Assembly (NCBI GenBank): GCA_934462885.1 | Contig: CAKSJC010000003.1 | Span: 1 to 31,267, forward strand | Reading direction: 5' to 3' | Length of the DNA: 31,267 nt | Source of the DNA: an uncultured Eubacteriales bacterium | Lineage (GTDB): Bacteria > Bacillota > Clostridia > Oscillospirales > CAG-272 | Shown: positions 1 to 8,101 of the stretch, piece after piece | Layout of the letters: each line of letters begins with the position of its first letter | Position numbering within the stretch: position 1 is the first letter of the stretch | Program-made: the position numbers and the translations under genes | The notes under the pieces: model-generated | Told to the model about the DNA's origin: nothing | The model's database searches: none | What the model saw: only the letters and a program-made list of their open reading frames with translations

Positions 1-1
1 C

Positions 2-160
2 GCGTTCACCGGAGGTTCCTCGATTGAACTCTCCGCCGACGGTCCCATGAAGCCGCCTTACACCGCTTTCATGCAGGGAGGTCTTACTTACGAAAGCTCC
101 CGACTCGCCGTTATGTCCGCCGCCGACCGTATGTCGGACTTACGTAATCACCGCGCCTAA
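2..160 (+). CDS. C-terminal fragment of an unidentified protein
   Basis: An open frame enters from the left edge and stops at a TAA at 158-160, giving the last 52 residues of a protein. The fragment contains GGSSIELSADGP, then MKPPYTAFMQGG, then LTYESSRLAVMSAADRM. It reads like the tail of a folded, soluble enzyme: there is no membrane segment and the composition is ordinary. I could not assign it to a family with any confidence. It is followed by about 170 noncoding bases and a two-way terminator hairpin, which fits the true 3' end of a gene convergent with the next one. The start and most of the gene lie outside the window. Confidence 0.6.
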   Translation, partial: AFTGGSSIELSADGPMKPPYTAFMQGGLTYESSRLAVMSAADRMSDLRNHRA

Positions 161-327
161 AATAAAAAGCGGAGCGTCTTAAACAATCTCTGCGTTTAAC
201 AAAGCGGGATATTCTAAAAAAGTATCCGCCAAAGCATCCCGCGCGCCCCTATCTAAAAGCTTTCGCCGGAATCAACAAATACCGTCTGTGTACGATACCC
301 TTTTGAGCGGCTTAAAATCTTAAAGAG

Positions 328-369
328 AAAACCGGAAAAAACTTTTTTGGGAAAGTTTTTTCCGGTTTT
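328..369. terminator. Bidirectional intrinsic terminator
   Basis: Perfect 18-base inverted repeat: arm 328-345 contains AACCGGAAAAAACTTT and arm 352-369 is its complement, with a six-base loop. T-rich sequence follows on both strands. It lies between the plus-strand gene ending at 160 and the minus-strand gene ending at 398, so it can end both. Confidence 0.8.
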
Positions 370-397
370 TTACGCGCAGTTTCTGCTCTCTCGAATC

Positions 398-1615
398 TCA
401 TTTAGCCGAGATATTTTTTTCGCGGAGGCGTTTGTAAACGTTTTGCCTGAGAAGCGTATAAAGAACGGAGAATATCGGAATAAAAACGAGCATGCCGACG
501 ATTCCCCATATACCGCCGCCGATAATAACTGCGGCGAAAGTCCAAATCGCCGGAAGTCCGACAGAGTTGCCGACTACTCTCGGGTATACGAGATGGTTAT
601 CAATCTGCTGGACTACAATAAACAGCACAACAAACAAAAGCGCTTTCAGCGGACTGTCAATGATTATGAGAAGAACTCCGAACGCTCCTCCGAGGAAAGC
701 TCCTATGTACGGCACTATGGCAGTTACCGTGATCATCGTACAAATGGCAAGCGCATACGGGAAGCGGAACACTGTCATTGCGATAAAGGTCATCAATCCG
801 AGCAGGATTGCGTCGAGACACTGACCCGAAATAAAGTTTGAGAACGCCTTTGCGGACATAGAGAATATTTCCTTACTCCTATCGACAAAAGGCTTTTTCA
901 GATATGCGTAGGCAACCATCTGAAGCTGTGCCGAAAGCTTCTTCTTGCTTGATAGGACATATACCGCAAAAACAATAGACGTTACCGTCGTAAGAGTGCC
1001 GCTGATTATTGAGGAAGCTCCCGACATGACCGTCGTCAGTATATTCACGGCGTTGTCCGTGACTTTTGAAATTATTGTGTTCAGGTCAATAGCGGAGAGC
1101 CATTCGCTTATTTTCGTGGTGTCGATGCCGTACTCTTCTATATGGTCAAGTAGCTTTAAGTATTCGGGAAGATTAGCCTGAACTTTAACAAATATGGTCT
1201 TTACGCTTTCTATAAGCTGAGGGATTATCATATTCGCAATAAAATAAATAAAGAAAAGCGCAATAAGAAATGTCATAACAAGCGCGATTATCTCTATGAC
1301 GCGATCATTTTTTCGCTTAAGCTTAACTTTATCCGCCGCCCAAGCGAAGAAATGCGCGAGCGCGTTCATCGGCGCGTTCAAAACGAGCGCGATAAGCGCG
1401 CCGATAAGAAACGGGCGGAAAAGAGAATATATTCCAAGTACGACCTTCCAAAGCTGTCCTATGTTTTCAAGAGAAACGTATAAAACTATCCCGATAAGAA
1501 GAAGCTTCACGATAGATCGGAAAACGTTTTTCGGTTCTACGTTTATATTTACCGAGATCGGTTGTTTTTCATCCGCCGTCTCTTTCCCTACGGCGTCGTT
1601 CTTTTTTTCAGGCAT
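398..1615 (-). CDS. AI-2E family transporter (PerM/YtvI-like membrane protein)
   Basis: The 405-residue product matches the AI-2E transporter family (PF01594) in length and layout. After a charged N-terminal tail of about 35 residues come paired helices (about 36-85), a long amphipathic middle region (about 140-200) and a C-terminal helix bundle. The bundle carries motifs typical of the family: FPYALAICTMITVTAIVPYIGAF is at the family's most conserved position (cited here only as a landmark at about residues 280-305), followed by QQIDNHLVYPRVVG. Members export or exchange small molecules; the autoinducer-2 role is proven only for a few, and others are Na+/H+ antiporters, so the substrate here is unknown. 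The ATG at 1615 has a GGAGGG site five bases upstream and a good promoter (1645-1673). It stands alone between two terminators. Confidence 0.88.
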   Translation of the reverse strand: MPEKKNDAVGKETADEKQPISVNINVEPKNVFRSIVKLLLIGIVLYVSLENIGQLWKVVLGIYSLFRPFLIGALIALVLNAPMNALAHFFAWAADKVKLKRKNDRVIEIIALVMTFLIALFFIYFIANMIIPQLIESVKTIFVKVQANLPEYLKLLDHIEEYGIDTTKISEWLSAIDLNTIISKVTDNAVNILTTVMSGASSIISGTLTTVTSIVFAVYVLSSKKKLSAQLQMVAYAYLKKPFVDRSKEIFSMSAKAFSNFISGQCLDAILLGLMTFIAMTVFRFPYALAICTMITVTAIVPYIGAFLGGAFGVLLIIIDSPLKALLFVVLFIVVQQIDNHLVYPRVVGNSVGLPAIWTFAAVIIGGGIWGIVGMLVFIPIFSVLYTLLRQNVYKRLREKNISAK

Positions 1616-1644
1616 GATTCCCTCCGCATAAATTGTATACTTTA

Positions 1645-1673
1645 ATTATACCTGTATTACCGTCTCCCGTCAA
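1645..1673 (-). promoter_or_regulatory. Sigma-A promoter for the AI-2E family gene
   Basis: On the minus strand TTGACG (1673-1668), a 17-base spacer and a consensus TATAAT (1650-1645) lie about 30 bases before the start codon of the gene ending at 398. Confidence 0.8.
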
Positions 1674-1739
1674 TCAAATTTCTGCAATTTCCGGGAAACA
1701 TACGATTAGAATTTCATTAGAAAGCGACGCGGAAACAGC

Positions 1740-1768
1740 TTTACATTCAATGAGTTTTGTGGTATACT
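1740..1768 (+). promoter_or_regulatory. Sigma-A promoter for the small membrane protein gene
   Basis: TTTACA (1740-1745), a 17-base spacer and TATACT (1763-1768) lie 63 bases before the start at 1832. It is arranged back to back with the minus-strand promoter at 1645-1673. Confidence 0.65.
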
Positions 1769-1831
1769 CTTTTCGGTAATCCGAATAAGCGCCCAAAACG
1801 GCAGCTCAAAAAATGAACGGACGGTCGCCAA

Positions 1832-2203
1832 ATGAACAAAAACCAAATTGATCCGAAAAAAACGGAAAAAAAACAAAACAGATACGTATTCGCCTGCGCG
1901 GGAAGCATACTCTACATAATGCCGTGCGTCATGTGCCTGTGGGTAGGAATAATGGCTGAAGGCTTCACTTACGCGTTTATATTTGCTCTTGTCACGATAG
2001 CTCTCGCTCTCCCCGTCGGACTACTCGGACTAAAAGCATACAAAAAACGCTCCCTTATGAAATTTACCTACGCCGCCTGCGCCGTTATGATCGCGCTCCA
2101 TGTATACTGCATATTCGGGATAGGCGCGTGGTATCTTATAATGTCTCCCGCTCTCATTCTTTACTCGCTTATGATCTTATTCGGATATTCGCTCCGAGAG
2201 TAA
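1832..2203 (+). CDS. Small four-helix membrane protein of unknown function
   Basis: This 123-residue protein has a charged, Lys/Gln-rich N-terminus of about 17 residues and then four predicted membrane segments at roughly 18-40, 44-66, 74-95 and 97-118. The tail after the last helix is very short. I do not recognise the family, and there is no catalytic or binding motif beyond the helices. The ATG at 1832 has only a weak ribosome site (GGACGG) upstream. A promoter at 1740-1768 and a terminator at 2224-2248 frame it as a single-gene transcript. That arrangement, together with the helix pattern, supports a real gene rather than a chance frame. Confidence 0.7.
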   Translation: MNKNQIDPKKTEKKQNRYVFACAGSILYIMPCVMCLWVGIMAEGFTYAFIFALVTIALALPVGLLGLKAYKKRSLMKFTYAACAVMIALHVYCIFGIGAWYLIMSPALILYSLMILFGYSLRE

Positions 2204-2223
2204 GTAAATTTTACAAAAAAATC

Positions 2224-2248
2224 CCGCGCTCTTATATGCAGAGCGCGG
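2224..2248. terminator. Bidirectional intrinsic terminator
   Basis: The stem CCGCGCTC (2224-2231) pairs with GAGCGCGG (2241-2248) around a nine-base loop. A T run follows on the plus strand and an A-rich stretch precedes it, giving a T run on the minus strand. It lies between the convergent genes ending at 2203 and 2285. Confidence 0.85.
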
Positions 2249-2284
2249 TTTTTCTTTTTTCATGAACGAACGTATATATAAGCG

Positions 2285-3490
2285 TCAGCTTTTCTTCGAA
2301 AAAGCCTTCTTTTTCGTTTTCCTTTCGGATACGATAATTATACATAAGAACATCAGCGCCGGGAAAACTACTGCCGAAAGAATACCTGTTTTCATATTTC
2401 CGCCTGCTTTTTCCGAAACCAGTCCGACGATGGTAGGTCCGCCGGAACAGCCGAGATCCCCCGCCAGCGCAAGAAGCGCGAACATTGCCGTACCTCCGCG
2501 GCGAAGGCTCGCCGACGCTTTGCTGAACGTTCCGGGCCACATTATTCCGACCGACATTCCGCAAAGAGCGCATCCCGCGAGACTTATTACCGGAGACGGC
2601 GCCAGACTTATCAAAAGATACGATATAACGCAGAGAAGGGCGCTTCCTCCCATGAATCTGTCAAGTTCGATCCGATCGCCGTATTTGCCGTAAAACGCAC
2701 GCGTTCCTCCCATGAAAAGCGCAAACGCCATGGGACCGGCTAAGTCTCCCGCGCTTTTCGAAATCCCTAGTCCCTTTTCCGCAAATGCCGACGCCCACTG
2801 GCTCACAGACTGTTCGGACGCTCCCGCGCACAGCATCATTATAAACAGAAAAACAAACGTTTTTGAGGAAAACAGTTCGTGCGCTGTCATTCCGCGCTCT
2901 CCATCTGCTATTAAAAAGCCTATCGGAACTTTCGTAAACATAACAGCGTTGACTATCGGAAGAACCGCCCATATGAAAGCGAGAATCCTCCACGAGCCGG
3001 TTCCGAATGCCGCAAAAAACAGAGTTGAAACAAGAACCACTCCCACCTGTCCGAAGCAGTAAAACGAATGAAGAAGACTCATCGCCTTTTCTTTATTGTC
3101 GGAAGGGCAGCTCTCCATAACGGGGCTTACCAAAACTTCAAGAAGTCCTCCCCCTATCGCATATACGGTAACGGAGACAAGTATACCGACAAACGGATCG
3201 GCAAACGCTTCCGGCAGGAACGCGAGAAGTATAAGACCCGCCGCCGAGAGTATATGCGCCGAAATCATAGATATCCTGTACCCTATTTTATCCACAAATT
3301 TTGCGGAAACAAGATCAACCGCAAGCTGTACCGCAAAGTTTATCGTCACAAGAAGAGTTATACGCTCAAGCGGAATAGAATATATATTCTGAAATGTAAT
3401 AAAAAGAAGCGGAACAAAATTGTTGACTATCGCCTGAACGATATATGCCGTAAAGCATGAAACGACGGTAGTCTTGTATGAAAATCTCAT
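2285..3490 (-). CDS. Major facilitator superfamily transporter
   Basis: A 401-residue integral membrane protein with about twelve hydrophobic segments and the two-halves layout of MFS permeases. The cytoplasmic loop after helix 2 (VDLVSAKFVDKIGYR) matches the MFS loop 2-3 signature with its conserved Asp and Arg, and a weaker copy (YGKYGDRIELDR) occurs in the second half. The overall look is closest to FucP-type sugar or small-solute permeases; the substrate cannot be read from the sequence. The frame is open up to 3688, but I start it at the ATG at 3490. That start has an AGAGG site five bases upstream, and the longer N-terminus would be encoded partly by a palindromic repeat element (3507-3552). 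The gene ends at the terminator 2224-2248. Confidence 0.85.
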   Translation of the reverse strand: MRFSYKTTVVSCFTAYIVQAIVNNFVPLLFITFQNIYSIPLERITLLVTINFAVQLAVDLVSAKFVDKIGYRISMISAHILSAAGLILLAFLPEAFADPFVGILVSVTVYAIGGGLLEVLVSPVMESCPSDNKEKAMSLLHSFYCFGQVGVVLVSTLFFAAFGTGSWRILAFIWAVLPIVNAVMFTKVPIGFLIADGERGMTAHELFSSKTFVFLFIMMLCAGASEQSVSQWASAFAEKGLGISKSAGDLAGPMAFALFMGGTRAFYGKYGDRIELDRFMGGSALLCVISYLLISLAPSPVISLAGCALCGMSVGIMWPGTFSKASASLRRGGTAMFALLALAGDLGCSGGPTIVGLVSEKAGGNMKTGILSAVVFPALMFLCIIIVSERKTKKKAFSKKS

Positions 3491-3506
3491 AAAAACCTCT
3501 AAGCAT

Positions 3507-3552
3507 GGAAATGCTTCTTTCTTAAAAGAAAGAAGTAAAGAACTTTTATGCA
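3507..3552. repeat. Diverged palindromic repeat element, copy 1
   Basis: Contains CTTCTTTCTT (3514-3523) and its complement AAGAAAGAAG (3526-3535) separated by two bases. The whole stretch aligns without gaps to the reverse complement of 26414-26459, with roughly three quarters of the bases identical by eye and both palindrome arms conserved. It lies 16 bases before the MFS start codon. A second short hairpin, AAGCAT/ATGCTT (3501-3516), overlaps its edge. Confidence 0.65.
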
Positions 3553-3678
3553 ATATAAGCCCTGCCGTTTTACGTAATCGGATTAAATCTTCGGAAATGC
3601 TATTTCGCAGCCTGAGAGCCGCTCTGCGTAACTTACGAAAAAAACATCTCGGGTCAAAATTACGAAAATACCCAAGAA

Positions 3679-3719
3679 CCCCGCCCATAAACGTTCATAA
3701 TGAAAGCTTATGGACGGGG
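3679..3719 (-). terminator. Terminator hairpin after the acyltransferase-like gene
   Basis: CCCCGCCCATAA (3679-3690) pairs with TTATGGACGGGG (3708-3719), 12 base pairs with one G-T pair in the RNA. It lies about 45 bases past the minus-strand gene ending at 3765. The sequence that follows on the minus strand is moderately T-rich. Confidence 0.6.
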
Positions 3720-3764
3720 AATTTTACTAAAATTCTTCCGCGTCGCTCCCCGGTGAATACATAC

Positions 3765-4697
3765 CTATTCTACGTCCGGTACCACGGTTTCGGGAGCTTC
3801 GTCAAGCTGCCACGGATTCTTTATTATATTTTTGAGGTGTCTCAGAGCCGCCGCATAGTAGTAACCGTCGCAGATACGCTCGTCGAGAACAAAGGTAAAA
3901 TCCATGTAGTGTCTTTTCTTGACCATTCCGGCAGCGTCCATTTCATAGGCGCGCCTTTTCGCCCCGAAAGAAAAGAAAACGGGACAGGTTCCGAAATCAT
4001 ACAGGTGATGATAAATAGGCGGAATCCCGAGAGAGCCCATAGACGTTATAAAATATGAGCAGTGGAATGGGCTGACTTTCTGCAAAAACTTCGGAAGAAT
4101 GTTGAAATAATCGAGAGTTTTCAGAAAATGTATCGCAAACTTGAACACAAGAGAGGGCATATATGTAAGCCCTTTTGCAACGTTGTCAAAATCTCCGCCG
4201 GGGTTGTTTCTGTAATTCACAATTTCCGTGTTAAGAGCCTCGTATACATCTCGTAACGTCGCGTCCGGAAGAAGAGAAATTTTTACCACGGTGTCGGGCG
4301 ACTCAAGAGACATTTCCTTTTTTATCGTAAGCGAAACTTCAACGTGCCGTCTCGTCCAAATACGCTGCCCTCTGATAAAGCGGTTAAGCGCGGGATAGCG
4401 CGACACAAGTCTGATATACGCCGCTATCATTATATGCATCATACTGATGTTAGTCATACCCTCGGCTTGTTTTTCTTTCAGATACTTCTCGACTCTTTCT
4501 ATATCGACGGTATCCCTGATAAAATTGGAAGATCCGACGCGGTTTACCATAATAAACGGTATTACCATTGACATCGGAGAAATACTTCTTACTCTGCGCC
4601 ATTCTTTTTCGCGTTTTTTCTTTTTTGCCGAAGGAGCAAGCTCGGTGTTTTCCTCTTTTTGTTCGACGGAGACTTTTTCTTGAAGTTGAGTATTCAT
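3765..4697 (-). CDS. 2-oxoacid dehydrogenase E2 / CAT-like acyltransferase-fold protein lacking the active-site His
   Basis: This 310-residue protein resembles the catalytic domain of dihydrolipoamide acyltransferases and chloramphenicol acetyltransferase (PF00198-like). It has no lipoyl domain or E3-binding domain. After a Lys-rich N-terminus (to about residue 35) come a helix-rich region (MHIMIAAYIRLVSRYPALNR) and, near the C-terminus, LDERICDGYYYAAALRHL. That is where true E2 enzymes have DHRxxDG, so the catalytic His is replaced by Glu while the Asp-Gly is kept. No dehydrogenase E1 or E3 genes are nearby. It may use a different chemistry or have a structural role; acyl transfer is unproven. 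I chose the ATG at 4697 because AAGGGG sits seven bases upstream; the in-frame GTG at 4703 is too close to that site. Confidence 0.75.
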   Translation of the reverse strand: MNTQLQEKVSVEQKEENTELAPSAKKKKREKEWRRVRSISPMSMVIPFIMVNRVGSSNFIRDTVDIERVEKYLKEKQAEGMTNISMMHIMIAAYIRLVSRYPALNRFIRGQRIWTRRHVEVSLTIKKEMSLESPDTVVKISLLPDATLRDVYEALNTEIVNYRNNPGGDFDNVAKGLTYMPSLVFKFAIHFLKTLDYFNILPKFLQKVSPFHCSYFITSMGSLGIPPIYHHLYDFGTCPVFFSFGAKRRAYEMDAAGMVKKRHYMDFTFVLDERICDGYYYAAALRHLKNIIKNPWQLDEAPETVVPDVE

Positions 4698-5096
4698 ATT
4701 CACACCCCTTTCGGGAATTTTTTAGCTATATGTCGTATATTTCGGCTCACCGCAGCATAACGGCGTTTTATATATTAATATCGTTCGTTTAGTAAAAATT
4801 ACACCGCACCGATCATCGACTCACTTTATAATATATTACGGTGTTCTCACGCCTGCAAAAGATGAAACGGCTGAACTTCCGAAGCTTTTGATTTGTGCGG
4901 ATTCCGTTTGCTGGAAGCTTCGGCACGCAATCGTCTGAGATCACAGAGCGGTACTTGATACAATATTTACAGTATAGCATATTTTCCGTCTCAATTCAAG
5001 TAACGCGAAAGAATAATAAAGATTAAATTTCAAAAATCAAGTCTTATTTGCTATAAAAGTGTGTAATTTTTGTTAAATGTTCAAACTTTTTCCCAA
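4698..5096. other. Divergent intergenic region with an inverted repeat
   Basis: About 400 bases without a gene between the divergent acyltransferase-like and DUF1643 genes. It holds a weak minus-strand promoter (4767-4796) and a nine-base inverted repeat, CCGAAGCTT (4879-4887) and AAGCTTCGG (4915-4923), with a 27-base loop. The remainder is AT-rich from 4970 on. No open frame or tRNA was seen. Confidence 0.6.
4767..4796 (-). promoter_or_regulatory. Possible promoter for the acyltransferase-like gene
   Basis: On the minus strand TTTACT (4796-4791), an 18-base spacer and TATAAA (4772-4767) lie about 70 bases upstream of the start at 4697. Both boxes are imperfect, so this is tentative. Confidence 0.35.
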
Positions 5097-5125
5097 TTGC
5101 TTTTTTTGCATAAAAAGCGTATAAT
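5097..5125 (+). promoter_or_regulatory. Sigma-A promoter for the DUF1643 gene
   Basis: TTGCTT (5097-5102), a 17-base spacer and consensus TATAAT (5120-5125) lie about 40 bases upstream of the ATG at 5165. Confidence 0.65.
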
Positions 5126-5164
5126 TATGTTATAAAACGTCATTTTTTGAAAGAACGGAAGCTT

Positions 5165-5773
5165 ATGGGACACATACCGTCTGCCGAAACACGCGAAATA
5201 GACATACTCTCCTTTCAAGAGGCACTGCGCCCGACAAACTATACATACGACCGCTCAAAGTGGATATACATTCCCGATTTTTATTCAGAGTATCGTTATA
5301 TACTTGGGACGCGCGGAAAAAAACCGCTTATCGTAATCGGCGTAAACCCCTCCACTGCTTCTCCCGACAATCTCGACAACACCCTGAAATCCGCCGAGAG
5401 GATATCGCTCGCCAACGGCTACGACAGCTTTATTATGTTTAACGTGTACGCCGAACGCGCGACCGATCCCGATCTCATGGATAAAAGCTTCAATACTGCT
5501 CTCCACAAAGAAAATATGGAGGCGTTTGATTACGTTCTCTCTCTCTCAGAGAAACCTCACATCTGGGCTGCATGGGGTACGATCGTCACAAAACGCCCGT
5601 ATCTTTCCGTCTGCGTGCACGATATGATTAAAATAGGAGAAGGGCACTCCGCCGCATGGTTTACCTGCGGAGAACGTTCAAAAAAAGGCGGTCACCCTCA
5701 TCATCCGCTCTACCTTCGCTCAGATACTCCCCTATCTCTTTTCGACATAAATCGGTATGCTGAGAATCTTTGA
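5165..5773 (+). CDS. DUF1643 family protein
   Basis: A 202-residue soluble protein with the hallmark features of the DUF1643 family (PF07799): VIGVNPSTAS near residue 60, followed by a D/N-T segment and GYDSFIMFNVYAERATDPDLM. It has a C-terminal block rich in His and Gly (GGHPHHPLYL). The family has no settled biochemical function, although the conserved N-P-S-T and His residues suggest an enzyme or nucleic-acid-related role. The ATG at 5165 is preceded by GGAAG at suitable spacing. An in-frame TTG 18 bases earlier is the alternative but has no better site. The gene is monocistronic, with its own promoter and the hairpin at 5819-5875 as terminator. Confidence 0.85.
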   Translation: MGHIPSAETREIDILSFQEALRPTNYTYDRSKWIYIPDFYSEYRYILGTRGKKPLIVIGVNPSTASPDNLDNTLKSAERISLANGYDSFIMFNVYAERATDPDLMDKSFNTALHKENMEAFDYVLSLSEKPHIWAAWGTIVTKRPYLSVCVHDMIKIGEGHSAAWFTCGERSKKGGHPHHPLYLRSDTPLSLFDINRYAENL

Positions 5774-5818
5774 TAAAATCATCCGCAGATACCCGACGCC
5801 CAAGTTACGCTAAATCAA

Positions 5819-5875
5819 AAAAGAGATACAAAGCCGACAGCCGTAAGATACGGAGTTCGGATTTGTATCTCTTTT
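5819..5875. terminator. Bidirectional GATAC-type terminator hairpin
   Basis: AAAAGAGATACAAA (5819-5832) pairs with TTTGTATCTCTTTT (5862-5875), 14 base pairs. Further pairing inside (CCG/CGG and CCGT/ACGG) extends the stem. It lies between the convergent genes ending at 5773 (+) and 5943 (-), and resembles hairpins at 18188-18227 and 28541-28583. Confidence 0.85.
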
Positions 5876-5942
5876 GTTTTAGATTTCGCGAAAGCGGCGC
5901 AAAAGCGACGCCTATGCTCTCAAACGTTCAGAGCCTCCTCGT

Positions 5943-6938
5943 TCAGCGTTCTTCGCGGAAGTATGAAAGGCCGAGAGATGCCGGCGGCTGGGACTCGCGC
6001 TTACGGCGTAAGCTTACAGCCACAAGAACGATTATCGTTACAATGTACGGAATCATCTGGTAAAGGCTGCTCGTTCTGTCAACGTTCGTGACTCCGAGAA
6101 GCTTCGGAAGGAAGTTGTAAAGCCAGTAGAGAAGCCCGAAAACGTAAGCTCCCCAAATAGCGTTCAGCGGCTTCCATGTCGTGAAAATTACAAGCGCTAC
6201 CGCAAGCCAGCCGAGAGCCTCTATCTGACCCGTCGTTGCCCAAATGCCGTTGTTGTAGTCGAGAACGTAATATAATCCGCCGATTCCGGAAACGCCCGCG
6301 CCGATTACCGTCGCGAGATACTTGTACTTCGTTACGTTTATTCCGGCAGCGTCGGCAGTCGCCGGATTTTCGCCGACCGCGCGGAGATTAAGACCGACTC
6401 TCGTTTTATTTAATACAAAGTGCATTATGACCGCAAGAATAACTGCCGCATATGCAAGGAATCCGTAGGAAAACAACACCTGACCTACGGTTCCGAGAGT
6501 TGACAGATAAGGTATCTTAACGGTGAACGCCGCATTGGAAACGGGAGCAGCCGTGTATACCTGTCCTTGCAGAAGGAACGCTCCGAAGAAATTCGCAATT
6601 CCCATACCGAATGTTGTGAGCGCAAGACCGGTTACGTTCTGATTCGCACGGAGAGTTATCGTGAGAAAGCTGTATATAAGTCCGCCGAAAGCGGCTGCCG
6701 CAAACGCACACGCAAGCGCGATAAGAATACAGAATACGGCTTTTGGATTATTCGCGTTGTTCTCATAGAGATAAGCGGAAGCAAAGCCCGCAAAGCTTCC
6801 GAGATACATTATTCCCGGTACTCCGAGATTCAGGTTTCCCGTTTTCTCGGTAAGTATTTCACCGAGAGAGCCGAACATGATTATCGTCCCGAACTGTACC
6901 GCCCGTCCGAACCATGCAATAAGATTGGTTTCTATCAT
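5943..6938 (-). CDS. ABC transporter permease, BMP/nucleoside type (NupC/YufQ-like)
   Basis: The 331-residue product is a BPD_transp_2 (PF02653) membrane permease of the branched-chain amino acid/ribose/nucleoside class, with about eight to ten hydrophobic segments. The early stretch EILTEKTGNLNLGVPGIM and the later ATADAAGINVTKYKY match the EKTGxxNLGxxG and AxAxGINVxxxK motifs that mark this permease type in purine-nucleoside importers. Its start codon overlaps the stop of the upstream permease by one base (TGATG), indicating translational coupling. It is the last gene of the operon that includes the binding lipoprotein and tandem ATPase, and probably forms a heterodimer with the product of the 6938-8101 gene. 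Nucleoside specificity is inferred from family and context. Confidence 0.88.
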   Translation of the reverse strand: MIETNLIAWFGRAVQFGTIIMFGSLGEILTEKTGNLNLGVPGIMYLGSFAGFASAYLYENNANNPKAVFCILIALACAFAAAAFGGLIYSFLTITLRANQNVTGLALTTFGMGIANFFGAFLLQGQVYTAAPVSNAAFTVKIPYLSTLGTVGQVLFSYGFLAYAAVILAVIMHFVLNKTRVGLNLRAVGENPATADAAGINVTKYKYLATVIGAGVSGIGGLYYVLDYNNGIWATTGQIEALGWLAVALVIFTTWKPLNAIWGAYVFGLLYWLYNFLPKLLGVTNVDRTSSLYQMIPYIVTIIVLVAVSLRRKRESQPPASLGLSYFREER

Positions 6939-8101
6939 CAGTTCTTACCTCCTTCGGCGGATACTTCTTTTTTTGCTTCAAGGCGCGCCGCTCTATGCGG
7001 TAAAACGAGCCTGTAATTTATAAAGAACTCGCTTCCGAGTATGCAGAACAGGATAATTCCCGAGATTATATCGGCGATATATTCGTTAAGTCCGAACGAA
7101 GAGGCGATTTGTCCCGCGCCCTTCTCCAGAAAAATAAGAAGAAACGAGATCAGCGCCATATAGAACGTATTGAATTTAGCGAGCCACGCCACGATAATGG
7201 CGGTGAATCCGTTTCCGGCAGCCGTATTTGTTGAGATCGTGTGCTTGTTTCCCGCTACGATTATAAATCCGCAGAGTCCGCAGATTGCGCCCGAGAGGAT
7301 AAGCGTGCGTATCGTGACTTTTTTTACGTCAATTCCGGCATAGCGCGCGGTTTTTTCGGATTCTCCGACGACGGATATCTCGTACCCGTGCTTTGTGTAT
7401 TTGAGGTAGATAAACATAAGTATCGTAAGAGCGACTACTATAATGATATTTATCGAAAAATCGTATCCGAAAAGTTTCGGGAACCAGCCTACCTTCGTAC
7501 CCATGTTGATCGTTCCGAGCGAAGAAGCCTGTCCGCGGAGAATGTTCGTGTAGTATGCCACTATCTGGATAGCAACATAGTTCATCATAAGGGTAAAGAG
7601 CGTTTCGTTCGTGTTCCAGTTAGCTTTGAAGAATGCGGGGATAAAGCTCCACACCGCGCCTGCGAGAATACTCGTTACCGCCATTACCGCAAAGAGAAGA
7701 GGAGTAGGCATGGAGTTCCCGAGAAACATCATGCACATAGCGGTAGCAAAACCGCCCATAAGAACCTGTCCCTCCGCTCCGATATTCCAGAAACGCATCT
7801 TGAACGCGGGAGCGAGAGCGACTCCGATACAGAGGAGAGACGCCATATCGCGCATTGCCCATGCAAATCTGAGCGACGTCTGGAATGTGGCGTTGTATAT
7901 CTCTCGGTAAACTTCGAGCGGGTTAAGCCCGGTCACGAGAACGATAAACAGCGCGTCAATGAGAAGCGCGGCGATTATGGCAAAGAAACGAACAAAAATC
8001 TTACGCCATATGGAGGAAGCGTCACGCTTTGCTATACGGACCAAAGGCTCCTTATGGTTTATTTCGCCGTGCGGATGTTTTTCTGTCTTTGCGTTGTTCA
8101 T
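6938..8101 (-). CDS. ABC transporter permease, BMP/nucleoside type (NupB/YufP-like)
   Basis: This 387-residue permease has a hydrophilic N-terminus of about 33 residues followed by about nine membrane segments of the PF02653 type. The segments MRFWNIGAEGQVLMGG and YEISVVGESEKTARYAGID are characteristic of the first permease of BMP-linked nucleoside transporters. The ATG at 8101 overlaps the ATPase stop by four bases (ATGA), and its own stop overlaps the next permease start, so the three transporter genes are translated as a coupled block. It should form the membrane channel together with the following permease. Substrate assignment rests on operon context (xpt and a BMP lipoprotein) rather than on a binding-site residue. 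Confidence 0.88.
   Translation of the reverse strand: MNNAKTEKHPHGEINHKEPLVRIAKRDASSIWRKIFVRFFAIIAALLIDALFIVLVTGLNPLEVYREIYNATFQTSLRFAWAMRDMASLLCIGVALAPAFKMRFWNIGAEGQVLMGGFATAMCMMFLGNSMPTPLLFAVMAVTSILAGAVWSFIPAFFKANWNTNETLFTLMMNYVAIQIVAYYTNILRGQASSLGTINMGTKVGWFPKLFGYDFSINIIIVVALTILMFIYLKYTKHGYEISVVGESEKTARYAGIDVKKVTIRTLILSGAICGLCGFIIVAGNKHTISTNTAAGNGFTAIIVAWLAKFNTFYMALISFLLIFLEKGAGQIASSFGLNEYIADIISGIILFCILGSEFFINYRLVLPHRAARLEAKKEVSAEGGKN

Noticed and set aside
347..841. Plus-strand frames opposite the AI-2E family gene
   Set aside because: They are antisense shadows of a clear membrane protein gene and have no ribosome sites.
3491..3688. Longer N-terminus for the MFS transporter
   Set aside because: The extension runs through a palindromic repeat, lacks a ribosome site, and MFS proteins of this type begin shortly before the first helix.
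5770..6063. A 97-codon plus-strand frame after the DUF1643 gene
   Set aside because: It spans the terminator hairpin and then runs antisense to the permease gene; composition is unlike a protein.
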